Shown: in pieces, positions 26,584 to 34,440 of the stretch
Layout of the letters: every line of letters begins with the position of its first letter
Position numbering within the stretch: position 1 is the stretch's first letter
From: Coprococcus aceti
Lineage (GTDB): Bacteria > Bacillota > Clostridia > Lachnospirales > Lachnospiraceae
Assembly (NCBI RefSeq): GCF_025567285.1
Contig: NZ_JAOQJT010000003.1
Coordinates: 62,001 to 126,000 of the forward strand
Reading direction: 5' to 3'
Length of the DNA stretch: 64,000 nt
Notes under the pieces: model-generated
What the model saw: only the letters and a program-made list of their open reading frames with translations
The model's database searches: none
What the model was told of the DNA's origin: nothing
Translations under genes and position numbers: made by a program

Positions 26584-26621
26584 AGAGGTACTGCAGAATC
26601 TTGCAGTGCCTCTATTTTTTT
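26584..26621 (+). terminator. Terminator in the cyanase leader
   Basis: AGAGGTACTGCA (26584-26595) pairs with TGCAGTGCCTCT (26602-26613) with one G-T pair, and seven T residues follow. It lies between the cyanase promoter and coding region, so it can act as an attenuator or make a ~50-nt RNA. It may alternatively end the esterase transcript. Confidence 0.8.
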
Positions 26622-26666
26622 ATGATGGATTTTATATCCGTACAGATTTTTGAGGAGGATGATATT

Positions 26667-27146
26667 ATGACACCGATGAACAATGCAGATTATCTTATCA
26701 GATTGCAGCACGCAGATGAACTTGACGCTATGAAGGCAGCAAAAAAGGCAAGCGGACTCACATATGAGGCGCTGGCAGAGAAAATAGGTGTGAATAAAGT
26801 ATGGCTCGCATCAGCATTTGAGGGACAGCAGTATGTGCCTGAAGAATATTGCGATAAGCTTGCAGAAGCACTGGGAATAGATAAGTCAGCCACGGCATTT
26901 CTCGCAGAGCACCCATATAAAGGCAACACGGATCCTATTCTCTACAGACTTCATGAGGTCATTGATACATATGGCCCTGCCATCAAGGACATAATCCATG
27001 AGCAGGGCGGAAATGCCATCATGAGTGCCATCGATTTTGGCCTTGACGTGGATGTGACTGAGGATGCCGAGGGCAACCACAGAGTCATCATCAAGTTTGA
27101 CGGAAAACTCCTGCCATATGCCAAGAAAGGACAGTATCCTTGGTAG
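26667..27146 (+). CDS. cynS: Cyanate hydratase (cyanase)
   Basis: 159 residues, close to the 156 of E. coli CynS. It converts cyanate and bicarbonate to ammonia and CO2. An N-terminal helix-turn-helix-like fold (about 15-80) is followed by the catalytic domain with Arg94, Glu97 and Ser120. These match E. coli Arg96, Glu99 and Ser122 with a constant offset of two. The ATG at 26667 follows GAGGAGG. No carbonic anhydrase or cyanate transporter gene is adjacent; the downstream neighbour is a MATE exporter with its own promoter. Confidence 0.95.
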   Translation: MTPMNNADYLIRLQHADELDAMKAAKKASGLTYEALAEKIGVNKVWLASAFEGQQYVPEEYCDKLAEALGIDKSATAFLAEHPYKGNTDPILYRLHEVIDTYGPAIKDIIHEQGGNAIMSAIDFGLDVDVTEDAEGNHRVIIKFDGKLLPYAKKGQYPW

Positions 27147-27156
27147 AGTTGATGTG

Positions 27157-27186
27157 TTGACATTACAATTGTTGTAAGGTTTAATA
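27157..27186 (+). promoter_or_regulatory. Promoter with a perfect dyad filling the spacer (MATE gene)
   Basis: TTGACA (27157-27162), 18 bases, TTAATA (27181-27186). The spacer contains the perfect inverted repeat TTACAA-TTG-TTGTAA (27163-27177), immediately after the -35 box. This is a classic repressor site for a dimeric MarR- or TetR-like regulator, which is not encoded next to it. Confidence 0.65.
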
Positions 27187-27188
27187 TC

Positions 27189-27226
27189 ATGTGGGGACGG
27201 AGGTAACGGACGCCCTCCGTCCACAT
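27189..27226 (+). ncRNA. Strong 5'-leader hairpin of the MATE mRNA
   Basis: The arms 27189-27203 and 27214-27226 pair over 13 bp with a two-G bulge and a ten-base loop. The hairpin sits at the predicted 5' end of the mRNA, about 30 bases before the start codon. There is no T run, so it is not a normal terminator. It does not fit any riboswitch class I know. It may stabilise the mRNA or control translation. Confidence 0.45.
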
Positions 27227-27255
27227 CAACATGAAAGACGAGGCCATACAAATCA

Positions 27256-28608
27256 ATGGAAAAGAACCTTACGACCGGCAGTGTGCCAAAGACGATGGCG
27301 TACTTTGCACTGCCTTATCTATTATCTTATTTTCTACAGACTCTATACGGGATGGCGGATCTGTTCATCATAGGGCAGTTCTGTGGCAATGATGCCGGAG
27401 CCACCACAGCGGTGGCAAATGGCTCCCAGGTCATGCACATGCTCACGGTTATTCTGGTGGGACTTGCCATGGGAACAACTGTTGTCATAGGAAAAGCAGT
27501 GGGGGCGAAGAAGCTTCAGGATGCACAGGCGGCCATAGGAAATACAGTCACCATCTTCATGATAATATCAGTATTGCTTACAGTAATGCTGCTCATTTTT
27601 ATAAATCCAATAGTTGCAGTTATGGATACCCCGGAGGAGGCTGTCAAAGGAATCACGGATTATCTGATAGTATGCTTCATAGGAATTCCATTTATAACAG
27701 CATACAACGTGATAAGTTCCATATTCAGGGGACTTGGCGATTCTAAGAGTCCTATGTACTTCATCGCGGTTGCATGCGGCCTTAATATTGCACTTGATTA
27801 TATATTTATAGGTGTCTGTGGCATGGGACCTCTTGGCGCTGCCCTTGGAACGACGCTGGCACAGACCTTTAGCGTTATAATATCATTTGTGGCGATAAAG
27901 AGAATGAACACAGGGCTGAGACTTACGAAAAATGATTTTGTTCCGAGAAGATCTGTGCTCGGAGAGATCGTAAAGATAGGTCTTCCGGTGGCTGTTCAGG
28001 ACGGCTGTATACAGATAGCATTCATCATCATAACCGTCATTGCGAATAAACGTGGTGTAAATGACGCGGCGGCAGTGGGTGTTGTGGAGAAGATGATAAG
28101 CTTTATCTTCATAGTTCCATCGTCAATGCTCGCCACAGTGTCGGCGCTTGCCGCCCAGAATATAGGAGCGGGAAAGCACGACAGGGCGGAGCAGGTCCTG
28201 AGATACGCACTGGGGATCATAGTGGCTTATGGAGTCATTGCAATAGCTGTTGTTGAACTGTTTGCACCTGAGCTCGTGGGACTTTTCAGCAAGAACAAGG
28301 TGGTTGTGACCATGGGTGTCCAGTATATAAGCAGCTATATCGTGGACTGCGTATTTGCAGGAATCCACTTCAGCTTCACCGGATATTTCTGTGCATACGG
28401 CAAATCCTACATAGGCTTCATACACAACATGATAGCCATAGTATGTGCAAGGATTCCGGGATCTTACATTGCATCTATCATGTATCCTGACACATTGTTC
28501 CCGATGGGATTTGCGGCACCGGCTGGATCATTTATATCCATAGTGATATGCGTGGGAGCATTTGTGTGGATGAAGAGGCGCGGTACGCTGTATAAGGCCA
28601 ACTTATAA
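27256..28608 (+). CDS. MATE-family exporter
   Basis: 450 residues with twelve predicted membrane helices. The N-terminus (TTGSVPKTMAYFALPYLLSY) and the GLPVAVQDG segment at mid-protein are typical of the MATE family found in Clostridia. The ribosome site is weak (GACGAGG, then 12 bases), consistent with control through the leader hairpin. The gene has its own promoter with an operator-like dyad. It is not closely similar in sequence to the MATE protein at 22570. Confidence 0.92.
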   Translation: MEKNLTTGSVPKTMAYFALPYLLSYFLQTLYGMADLFIIGQFCGNDAGATTAVANGSQVMHMLTVILVGLAMGTTVVIGKAVGAKKLQDAQAAIGNTVTIFMIISVLLTVMLLIFINPIVAVMDTPEEAVKGITDYLIVCFIGIPFITAYNVISSIFRGLGDSKSPMYFIAVACGLNIALDYIFIGVCGMGPLGAALGTTLAQTFSVIISFVAIKRMNTGLRLTKNDFVPRRSVLGEIVKIGLPVAVQDGCIQIAFIIITVIANKRGVNDAAAVGVVEKMISFIFIVPSSMLATVSALAAQNIGAGKHDRAEQVLRYALGIIVAYGVIAIAVVELFAPELVGLFSKNKVVVTMGVQYISSYIVDCVFAGIHFSFTGYFCAYGKSYIGFIHNMIAIVCARIPGSYIASIMYPDTLFPMGFAAPAGSFISIVICVGAFVWMKRRGTLYKANL

Positions 28609-28700
28609 GAGATATGTATTTGGTGATAGGAATGTTTATTGTGCGTTCATTTCGTAAAGGTATTATGATCGTTCGGATACAAGTGGCAGTTCATTGATCA

Positions 28701-29579
28701 TCAGTCGTGAGGAATATCATGGAACCTTCCGTCCAGCTCCTCGGTCTTGACCACGTTGATAAATGCGTGCTCATCGATCCCACGGATCATCGGTATGAGC
28801 TCACGCTTCGCTTCCGAGTTGATGACGGAGTAGATGAGGGTTTTCTCCTTCTCCTCGTAACATCCGACACCCTTGAACAGAGTAGCGTCATGGTGAGTCA
28901 GGTCGCTGATGGCGTGGTAGATCTCATTTGACTTGTCGGAGATGATGAACAACGTTTCTTTCTTATATCTCTTATACAGAAGCTGGATCACCTGCGTGCT
29001 GCAGAACTGGTAGATGATGGAGTACAGAGCCTTTGACCAGCCGAACAGTGCACCGGCGGCGATCAGCATCACGATGTTTCCGAGCAGTATGTAGTTCCAC
29101 GCATCTATACCCTTCTGGTGGGACAGGAATATGCTGATGAAATCAGTTCCCCCGGTGCTGGTTCCAACGTTCAGGCACAGGCTGATGGCGAGTCCGTTGA
29201 TGAGACCGCCGAACAGGCTTACAAGCATTATGTCGTCAGTGAATACATATGATGGCAGAATATCCACAAATATACTCGACAGAAGAATGACTATGATCGA
29301 ATAGAGGGTAAATCTTTTGCCGATATATTTGTATGATATGTATGTGGGAAACAGATTCAGTCCAATGTTGAACACTGCAAAAGGCACGCTTATGTGCAGA
29401 AATTTTATTCCAATGTTCTGGAGAAGCAGGGATGCTCCGGAGAACCCGCTTGGAAACAGTCCTGCGGTCTTGGCAAAGCATCGGAGATTCCATGCGTATA
29501 GTATAGATGCAAATACGACGATGAACAGGCGGAATATCTGATAAAATCTTGGGTGTTTTAACTCTAGAGATTGAAACAT
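28701..29579 (-). CDS. YitT-family membrane protein
   Basis: 292 residues: five or six membrane helices (about 1-190, the DUF161-type region with SGFSGASLLLQN and TGGTDFIS motifs) followed by a soluble DUF2179-type C-terminal domain (about 200-292). The layout is that of the YitT family, whose function is unknown. GGAGGT precedes the ATG at ideal distance. It is the last gene of a minus-strand run: pyridoxamine kinase, radical SAM protein, YitT. Confidence 0.9.
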   Translation of the reverse strand: MFQSLELKHPRFYQIFRLFIVVFASILYAWNLRCFAKTAGLFPSGFSGASLLLQNIGIKFLHISVPFAVFNIGLNLFPTYISYKYIGKRFTLYSIIVILLSSIFVDILPSYVFTDDIMLVSLFGGLINGLAISLCLNVGTSTGGTDFISIFLSHQKGIDAWNYILLGNIVMLIAAGALFGWSKALYSIIYQFCSTQVIQLLYKRYKKETLFIISDKSNEIYHAISDLTHHDATLFKGVGCYEEKEKTLIYSVINSEAKRELIPMIRGIDEHAFINVVKTEELDGRFHDIPHD

Positions 29580-29617
29580 AGCGGTACCTCCTTTGTAAGT
29601 GTCACTGTAAAATGCGG

Positions 29618-30277
29618 TTAATTTTCAAATGGGCGAACCCTCAAAGTCACGCCTAAATCCTTGCATATCTGGCGGCATCGCTTGATCTTATCCTCGGGCA
29701 TGACCTTGTCAACAACTGTCATGACAACGTGTGGCACGTACCTTTTTGCAAGAACGGCAAAATCCTTGATGGCCGCGTAGGACTGGATCCCATAGCGTGA
29801 TCTGGTCAGTTCAAGAAATTCATTTTCATCAGGGGCGTTCAGGGATATTGATACAGTGTCGAATCGGCCCTCAAGCTCTGGTGTGACATCTCTCCCATAT
29901 ATAAGATTGGCAAGTCCGATGGTGTTGAGACGGACTTTGAGATTGGGATATGTGTTTTTCAGTGAATCGATCACCGCGCACACATCTTCAAGTCTCTCAA
30001 GAGGCTCGCCAAATCCACAAAATACAAGTTCATTTATGATATTCAGGTCATACTTTGAGAAAAGTTCCAGAACCTCCTCTATAGAAGGCTCGCCATCCTT
30101 CAGCCAGAGAGTATTGTTCTCCTGCTGCTTTTTTGTCTGCCTCAGGCAGAACACACAGCTGCATGGACATTTGTTTGTCATGTTTACATATATATTTTTG
30201 CCTGTGAGATCCCCGCTCTTTGCAATGTCGAGGTAACCTTCCTCACCGACTTTTCCGGTTACAGTGTATAAAACCAT
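29618..30277 (-). CDS. Radical SAM protein (TatD-associated type)
   Basis: 219 residues with the CX3CX2C iron-sulphur motif embedded in KCPCSCVFC (Cys at positions 0, 4 and 7), the GEPL motif and a short TIM-like body. It resembles the TIGR04038 family, usually found beside TatD nucleases, but no tatD is adjacent here. An AdoMet-radical reaction on an unknown substrate is expected. GGAGAT precedes the ATG. The gene lies 23 bases after the pyridoxamine kinase gene and 38 before yitT, so all three are probably one operon. Confidence 0.85.
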   Translation of the reverse strand: MVLYTVTGKVGEEGYLDIAKSGDLTGKNIYVNMTNKCPCSCVFCLRQTKKQQENNTLWLKDGEPSIEEVLELFSKYDLNIINELVFCGFGEPLERLEDVCAVIDSLKNTYPNLKVRLNTIGLANLIYGRDVTPELEGRFDTVSISLNAPDENEFLELTRSRYGIQSYAAIKDFAVLAKRYVPHVVMTVVDKVMPEDKIKRCRQICKDLGVTLRVRPFEN

Positions 30278-30300
30278 AGTTGAATCTCCAATCGTTTAAG

Positions 30301-31128
30301 TTATTCCTCAGTCAGATCCTTCATGTACATCTCAAAGCACAATCCCCAGTTCTCCGGAACATTGTTCTCAACGCAGTAGCTTATGCACTTTGATACATAT
30401 GAAGCGGCCTTTTTCACGGACTCATAGACGCTGTGTCCGTTCAGATACATACCCGCAATGATGGCTGCGATCACATCTCCGGTGCCGCTCCTGTCGCCGC
30501 CGATCCTGTCAACCATGACCATCTGGAAATCCTCATCCTTGTTGTAGATGAAGTTGGCTATCTGAGTCTTATTGAAATGTATTCCTGTCACAACGATATG
30601 TTCCGGTCCCTGCTCCGCCAGGGTCATGCACATTTGCCTTAGCTCGTTCACGGTCACAGTGTGCTCCGGATATGGAAGATCAAGGAGGGTGCAAAGCTCC
30701 GTCAGATTAGGAGTGATAATGTCGGCATATTTTACAAGCTCCTTCATCTTGCTGCACATAGATGCGGTATAGGTTGGGTACAGCTTGCCGTAGTCACCCA
30801 TGACTGGATCGACGATAACAAAATTCTTCTCGTTTTTAAAGTATTTGATAAAGTCGATAACTATATCAACCTGTTCCTCAGAACCGAGAAATCCTGTTGA
30901 TATGGCATCGAACTGCAGCTCCAGATCTTTGTAGGTCTGGATGTAATCCCGCATTTTGGGTGTGTAGTCATCAAAGTAAAATATAGGAAACTGTGTATGT
31001 GTAGATAGTATTGCTGTTGGCACAGTGACAGCCTGGATCTTCATGGCGGACACTATCGGCGCCATGACAGCGATGGAACATCTTCCGAATCCTGTAACAT
31101 CATTTATTAGAGCGATTTTTTTCTGCAT
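30301..31128 (-). CDS. Pyridoxamine kinase family protein
   Basis: 275 residues of the ribokinase fold: an N-terminal INDVTGFGRCSIAVMAPI block, VDPVMGDYG, and GTGD (DRSGTGDVIAA) as the anion hole. Expected to phosphorylate pyridoxamine/pyridoxal in B6 salvage. It is clearly paralogous to the plus-strand kinase at 20654, with changes around the substrate loop, so the two may differ in substrate. GGAGA precedes the ATG. It is first of the three-gene minus-strand operon. Confidence 0.88.
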   Translation of the reverse strand: MQKKIALINDVTGFGRCSIAVMAPIVSAMKIQAVTVPTAILSTHTQFPIFYFDDYTPKMRDYIQTYKDLELQFDAISTGFLGSEEQVDIVIDFIKYFKNEKNFVIVDPVMGDYGKLYPTYTASMCSKMKELVKYADIITPNLTELCTLLDLPYPEHTVTVNELRQMCMTLAEQGPEHIVVTGIHFNKTQIANFIYNKDEDFQMVMVDRIGGDRSGTGDVIAAIIAGMYLNGHSVYESVKKAASYVSKCISYCVENNVPENWGLCFEMYMKDLTEE

Positions 31129-31320
31129 CTTAGTTCTCCAAATTCAATAAATATAGTAGATTTTATCATCAAATACAGGTGTGTTCAATATTTGAATTCC
31201 GTCAGACCAAGTGAAATTTATGTTCAAAAGGGAGAGAATAGATAAAATTTCCACATTGCCCCATATCTTGATACGTAGTAAAATATAACCATATTTTGCT
31301 GCGCTTCAGGAGGAATGAGT

Positions 31321-34300
31321 ATGAATGAAGTCGTTTTGAAGACATATGTCTTTTCGTCGATCATAATAGCCGCTACAGATATTATACTGGGTATGAAATC
31401 CATAAAAAAGAATAAGACGACGGGAAGGTTTCTGGGGCTTGCCTGCATAGGAGCAGCTATAGTTGATGTCAGTTATCTTATCAGCATTATAAGCGATTCG
31501 TATATGGCCATGTCCGTCATGTCGAGTATATATTTCGTAAGCATTGATTATATGCTGGTATGTCTGCTCATATTTATTGTTTATTTTACAAAAGGACGTT
31601 TTTCAAAGTATGGAAGAGCAGCGATAGGCGTCTGCTTTTTTTACTGTCTGTATGAGCTTGTAATATTTGCCATAAACCCATTCAAAAATATAGCGATAGG
31701 GTATGTCAGAAGAGACACCGTGATAGCAAAATACAGCTATGATATGAAACCGCTGTATGATATGCATCTGGTTTTTTCATATGCGCTGGTGGGAGTGGTA
31801 CTCATACTCCTTTTAAAGAAGCTTTGCAAGATTCCACATGAATATCGTTTGCAGTACAGCAGTGTCATCCTGGGAATTCTTGCGCTTGTCGGGATAAATG
31901 CAATATTTCTCTACGTTCCGGGAGCGGAGGTATACAAACTTCTGGATTATTCCATCTGTGGCTACAGTCTTACATCATATATTCTGTACTGGAGCTGCTT
32001 TAATTATTCAACCCATGGAATGCTCAACAAACTAAAGACAAACATATTCGAGAATATAGGTCAGGGAATAGTTTTGTTTGATTATGACAATCATTTGATC
32101 CTGCACAATGACAGGGCGGATGATTTCCTTGGAAAGGAACTCCTCTGCAAATGTGAGAATCTGCAGCAGTTTCTTGAGACGTATGATCTGTCCGTTGATC
32201 TTGCAGCTGATGACGACAGTTTTTCTCTGCAGTGCTATATAAAAGGTGATGATGGAGACAGACCTTTAAGGTGCGATATCAGAAGGCTTGACAACAAGGA
32301 AGGCCGCAGACTTGGTCAGATGTTTGTATTTTCTGATATATCTCTGGAGACGGATATGCTTACAGGATTTCAGAAATGGGATAGCTTTCAGAGACTTGCC
32401 ATGGAAGAGGTGGACCATTTTACGTTTCCGGTTGGAGTGGCAATATGCGATATCAACGGATTGTCTGTGATCAACAGCACTCGTGGTAATCAGGCGGGTG
32501 ACCAGAGGATAAATGCACTTGCGGGCATCATGAGAAAGAACTTTCCGGAGAGAACATATTATGTCAGGGGTATTGATGCGCACCTGATAGCACTTTGCAG
32601 TCACAGCAGTGAGGAAGAGATGGCTGCATGTGTCGAAAAGGTCAAAGAACAGTATGATGGAAGTATACAGTATGCAGTGGGGGTGGCTGCGGATGAGGGA
32701 CAGAGCATAGTCGCTGCAATCATTGATGCGGCAACAGCCATGAAGACAAAAAAGCTTGTGGACAGTGAATCATCGCACTCAGATATGCTGACATCACTCA
32801 TAAGGGCTCTTGAGGAGTGCGACAGCGATACGGAACAGCATGTGCGTCGTACACAGGAGCTGGGGGCTGAGCTTGGCAGACGAATAGAGCTGTCAGATAT
32901 CCAGCAGAGCAAGCTGGCGCTGCTCTGTCTGCTCCATGACATAGGGAAGGTAGGAGTTCCTATGGAGATACTCAACAAGCCGGGAAAACTCACGGATGAG
33001 GAATGGAAGATCATGCGTTCCCACGTTGAGAAGGGTTATGAGATCGCCATGAGCAACACAGAACTCAGACAGATCGCGGAGGAGATAAGGCATCATCATG
33101 AGAGATGGGATGGAAATGGATATCCGGATGGACTGAGCCGTGAAAGCATACCGGTTCTGTCACGTGTGATCGCGGTGGTCGATGCATTTGACGCAATGAT
33201 CAATGACAGACCTTACAGAAAGGGTATGCCGATATCAAAAGCGATAGAAGAATTAAAGAGCTGCGCGGGCAGCCAGTTTGATCCATATATAGTTTCGGAG
33301 TTTATAAGGCTTGTATCAGAGAAGTATGCAGATTCGCTGGCAGCTGACTCAAAGCAAGGGGCTGCTGATGGTGGTGTCGGTGCAGATGGTAATGGAGAGA
33401 ATGTTGGGGATCGAACTGCCCCAGGAGATGGTCTGGCGGACGCTGATGGTGATGGCGCCAGCACAGACGACGAACAGACAGAGATCCGGATTATGGCGCG
33501 CAGACAGATGGTGGATTTTACTGAATATGGCAAGGATGCGTTTCGTGTACATACAGTCAAATATAGCAGATATCTGGTGGATGAAAACTGGAGGATCATA
33601 TCTGTAGACGATAATTTTGAGGAGCTTACGGGTTACAGCAAGGAGGACATAGAGAATAATATCATAACCCAGATCGACCTTATACCGGACGAGGATAAAA
33701 CAGAATATCTCTGTCAGGTAAATGCGAATCTGGCAAAGAGCACATTTGTATTTCAGGAACACAAGATACATCGGAAGGATGGCAGGGATATATATGTATT
33801 ATGCACTGGAAGAATGTTTTATGATTCGGCACTTCAGAAAGACAGAGGGGAAATAGTAATAGTGGATGTATCAAGTACATATGCTTTGAAGATGCTGACA
33901 GATGCGGAGCAGAATAAGGCAGATGTGAGACTCAGAAACTGGGAGAATACCTATCGTACAGATCCCCTCACAGGACTTTTGAACCATGCGGCATTTAGAA
34001 GTGACATGGAGCAGAGACTTCTTGAGTGTACGCACACAGCGGTGATGATCATGATGGATGTAGACAGATTCAAGCAGTACAACGACACCTACGGACATCA
34101 CAATGGCGACAAATATCTTGTCCTTGTGGCACAGACACTGCAGGCGGCACTCCGCGGTGATGACCATGCATGCCGTATGGGCGGTGATGAATTTGCAGCC
34201 ATGCTGTTCTTCAACAAGAGTGTGTCTGATGACGTGATAAGGGAACGTGCCCAGCAGATATTTGACAAGGTGAACCTGACTGTGAAGGCCACAGAGGGAG

Positions 34301-34440
34301 GAACAGGAATCTCCATGGGTGCGGTGATCGCAAGAACTGAACTGACATTCAACGAGATGTATGAGGAGGCGGATAACGCCCTCTATGATGTTAAGGAGAG
34401 TGGAAGAGGCAGGATTGAGGTGAAGAGGCATGGGGAGTAG
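31321..34440 (+). CDS. Membrane HD-GYP/GGDEF cyclic-di-GMP signalling protein
   Basis: 1039 residues. In order: a 7-8 helix membrane sensor (1-225), a PAS-like domain (about 235-330), a GGDEF-like domain whose signature is degenerate (about 340-480, VRGIDAHLIAL), an HD-GYP phosphodiesterase domain (HDIGK about 537; HHHERWDGNGYPDG about 590), an acidic Gly/Asp linker (about 675-725), a second PAS domain (about 740-860) and a canonical GGDEF domain (MGGDEF about 951). It could both make and break c-di-GMP. AGGAGG favours the ATG at 31321 over the one at 31315. The last ten bases overlap the next gene. Confidence 0.92.
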   Translation: MNEVVLKTYVFSSIIIAATDIILGMKSIKKNKTTGRFLGLACIGAAIVDVSYLISIISDSYMAMSVMSSIYFVSIDYMLVCLLIFIVYFTKGRFSKYGRAAIGVCFFYCLYELVIFAINPFKNIAIGYVRRDTVIAKYSYDMKPLYDMHLVFSYALVGVVLILLLKKLCKIPHEYRLQYSSVILGILALVGINAIFLYVPGAEVYKLLDYSICGYSLTSYILYWSCFNYSTHGMLNKLKTNIFENIGQGIVLFDYDNHLILHNDRADDFLGKELLCKCENLQQFLETYDLSVDLAADDDSFSLQCYIKGDDGDRPLRCDIRRLDNKEGRRLGQMFVFSDISLETDMLTGFQKWDSFQRLAMEEVDHFTFPVGVAICDINGLSVINSTRGNQAGDQRINALAGIMRKNFPERTYYVRGIDAHLIALCSHSSEEEMAACVEKVKEQYDGSIQYAVGVAADEGQSIVAAIIDAATAMKTKKLVDSESSHSDMLTSLIRALEECDSDTEQHVRRTQELGAELGRRIELSDIQQSKLALLCLLHDIGKVGVPMEILNKPGKLTDEEWKIMRSHVEKGYEIAMSNTELRQIAEEIRHHHERWDGNGYPDGLSRESIPVLSRVIAVVDAFDAMINDRPYRKGMPISKAIEELKSCAGSQFDPYIVSEFIRLVSEKYADSLAADSKQGAADGGVGADGNGENVGDRTAPGDGLADADGDGASTDDEQTEIRIMARRQMVDFTEYGKDAFRVHTVKYSRYLVDENWRIISVDDNFEELTGYSKEDIENNIITQIDLIPDEDKTEYLCQVNANLAKSTFVFQEHKIHRKDGRDIYVLCTGRMFYDSALQKDRGEIVIVDVSSTYALKMLTDAEQNKADVRLRNWENTYRTDPLTGLLNHAAFRSDMEQRLLECTHTAVMIMMDVDRFKQYNDTYGHHNGDKYLVLVAQTLQAALRGDDHACRMGGDEFAAMLFFNKSVSDDVIRERAQQIFDKVNLTVKATEGGTGISMGAVIARTELTFNEMYEEADNALYDVKESGRGRIEVKRHGE

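Noticed and set aside
27189..27255. Guanidine-type riboswitch in front of the MATE gene
   Set aside because: A hairpin with ACG in the loop is present, but the conserved paired-loop or pseudoknot patterns of the known guanidine classes are not visible.
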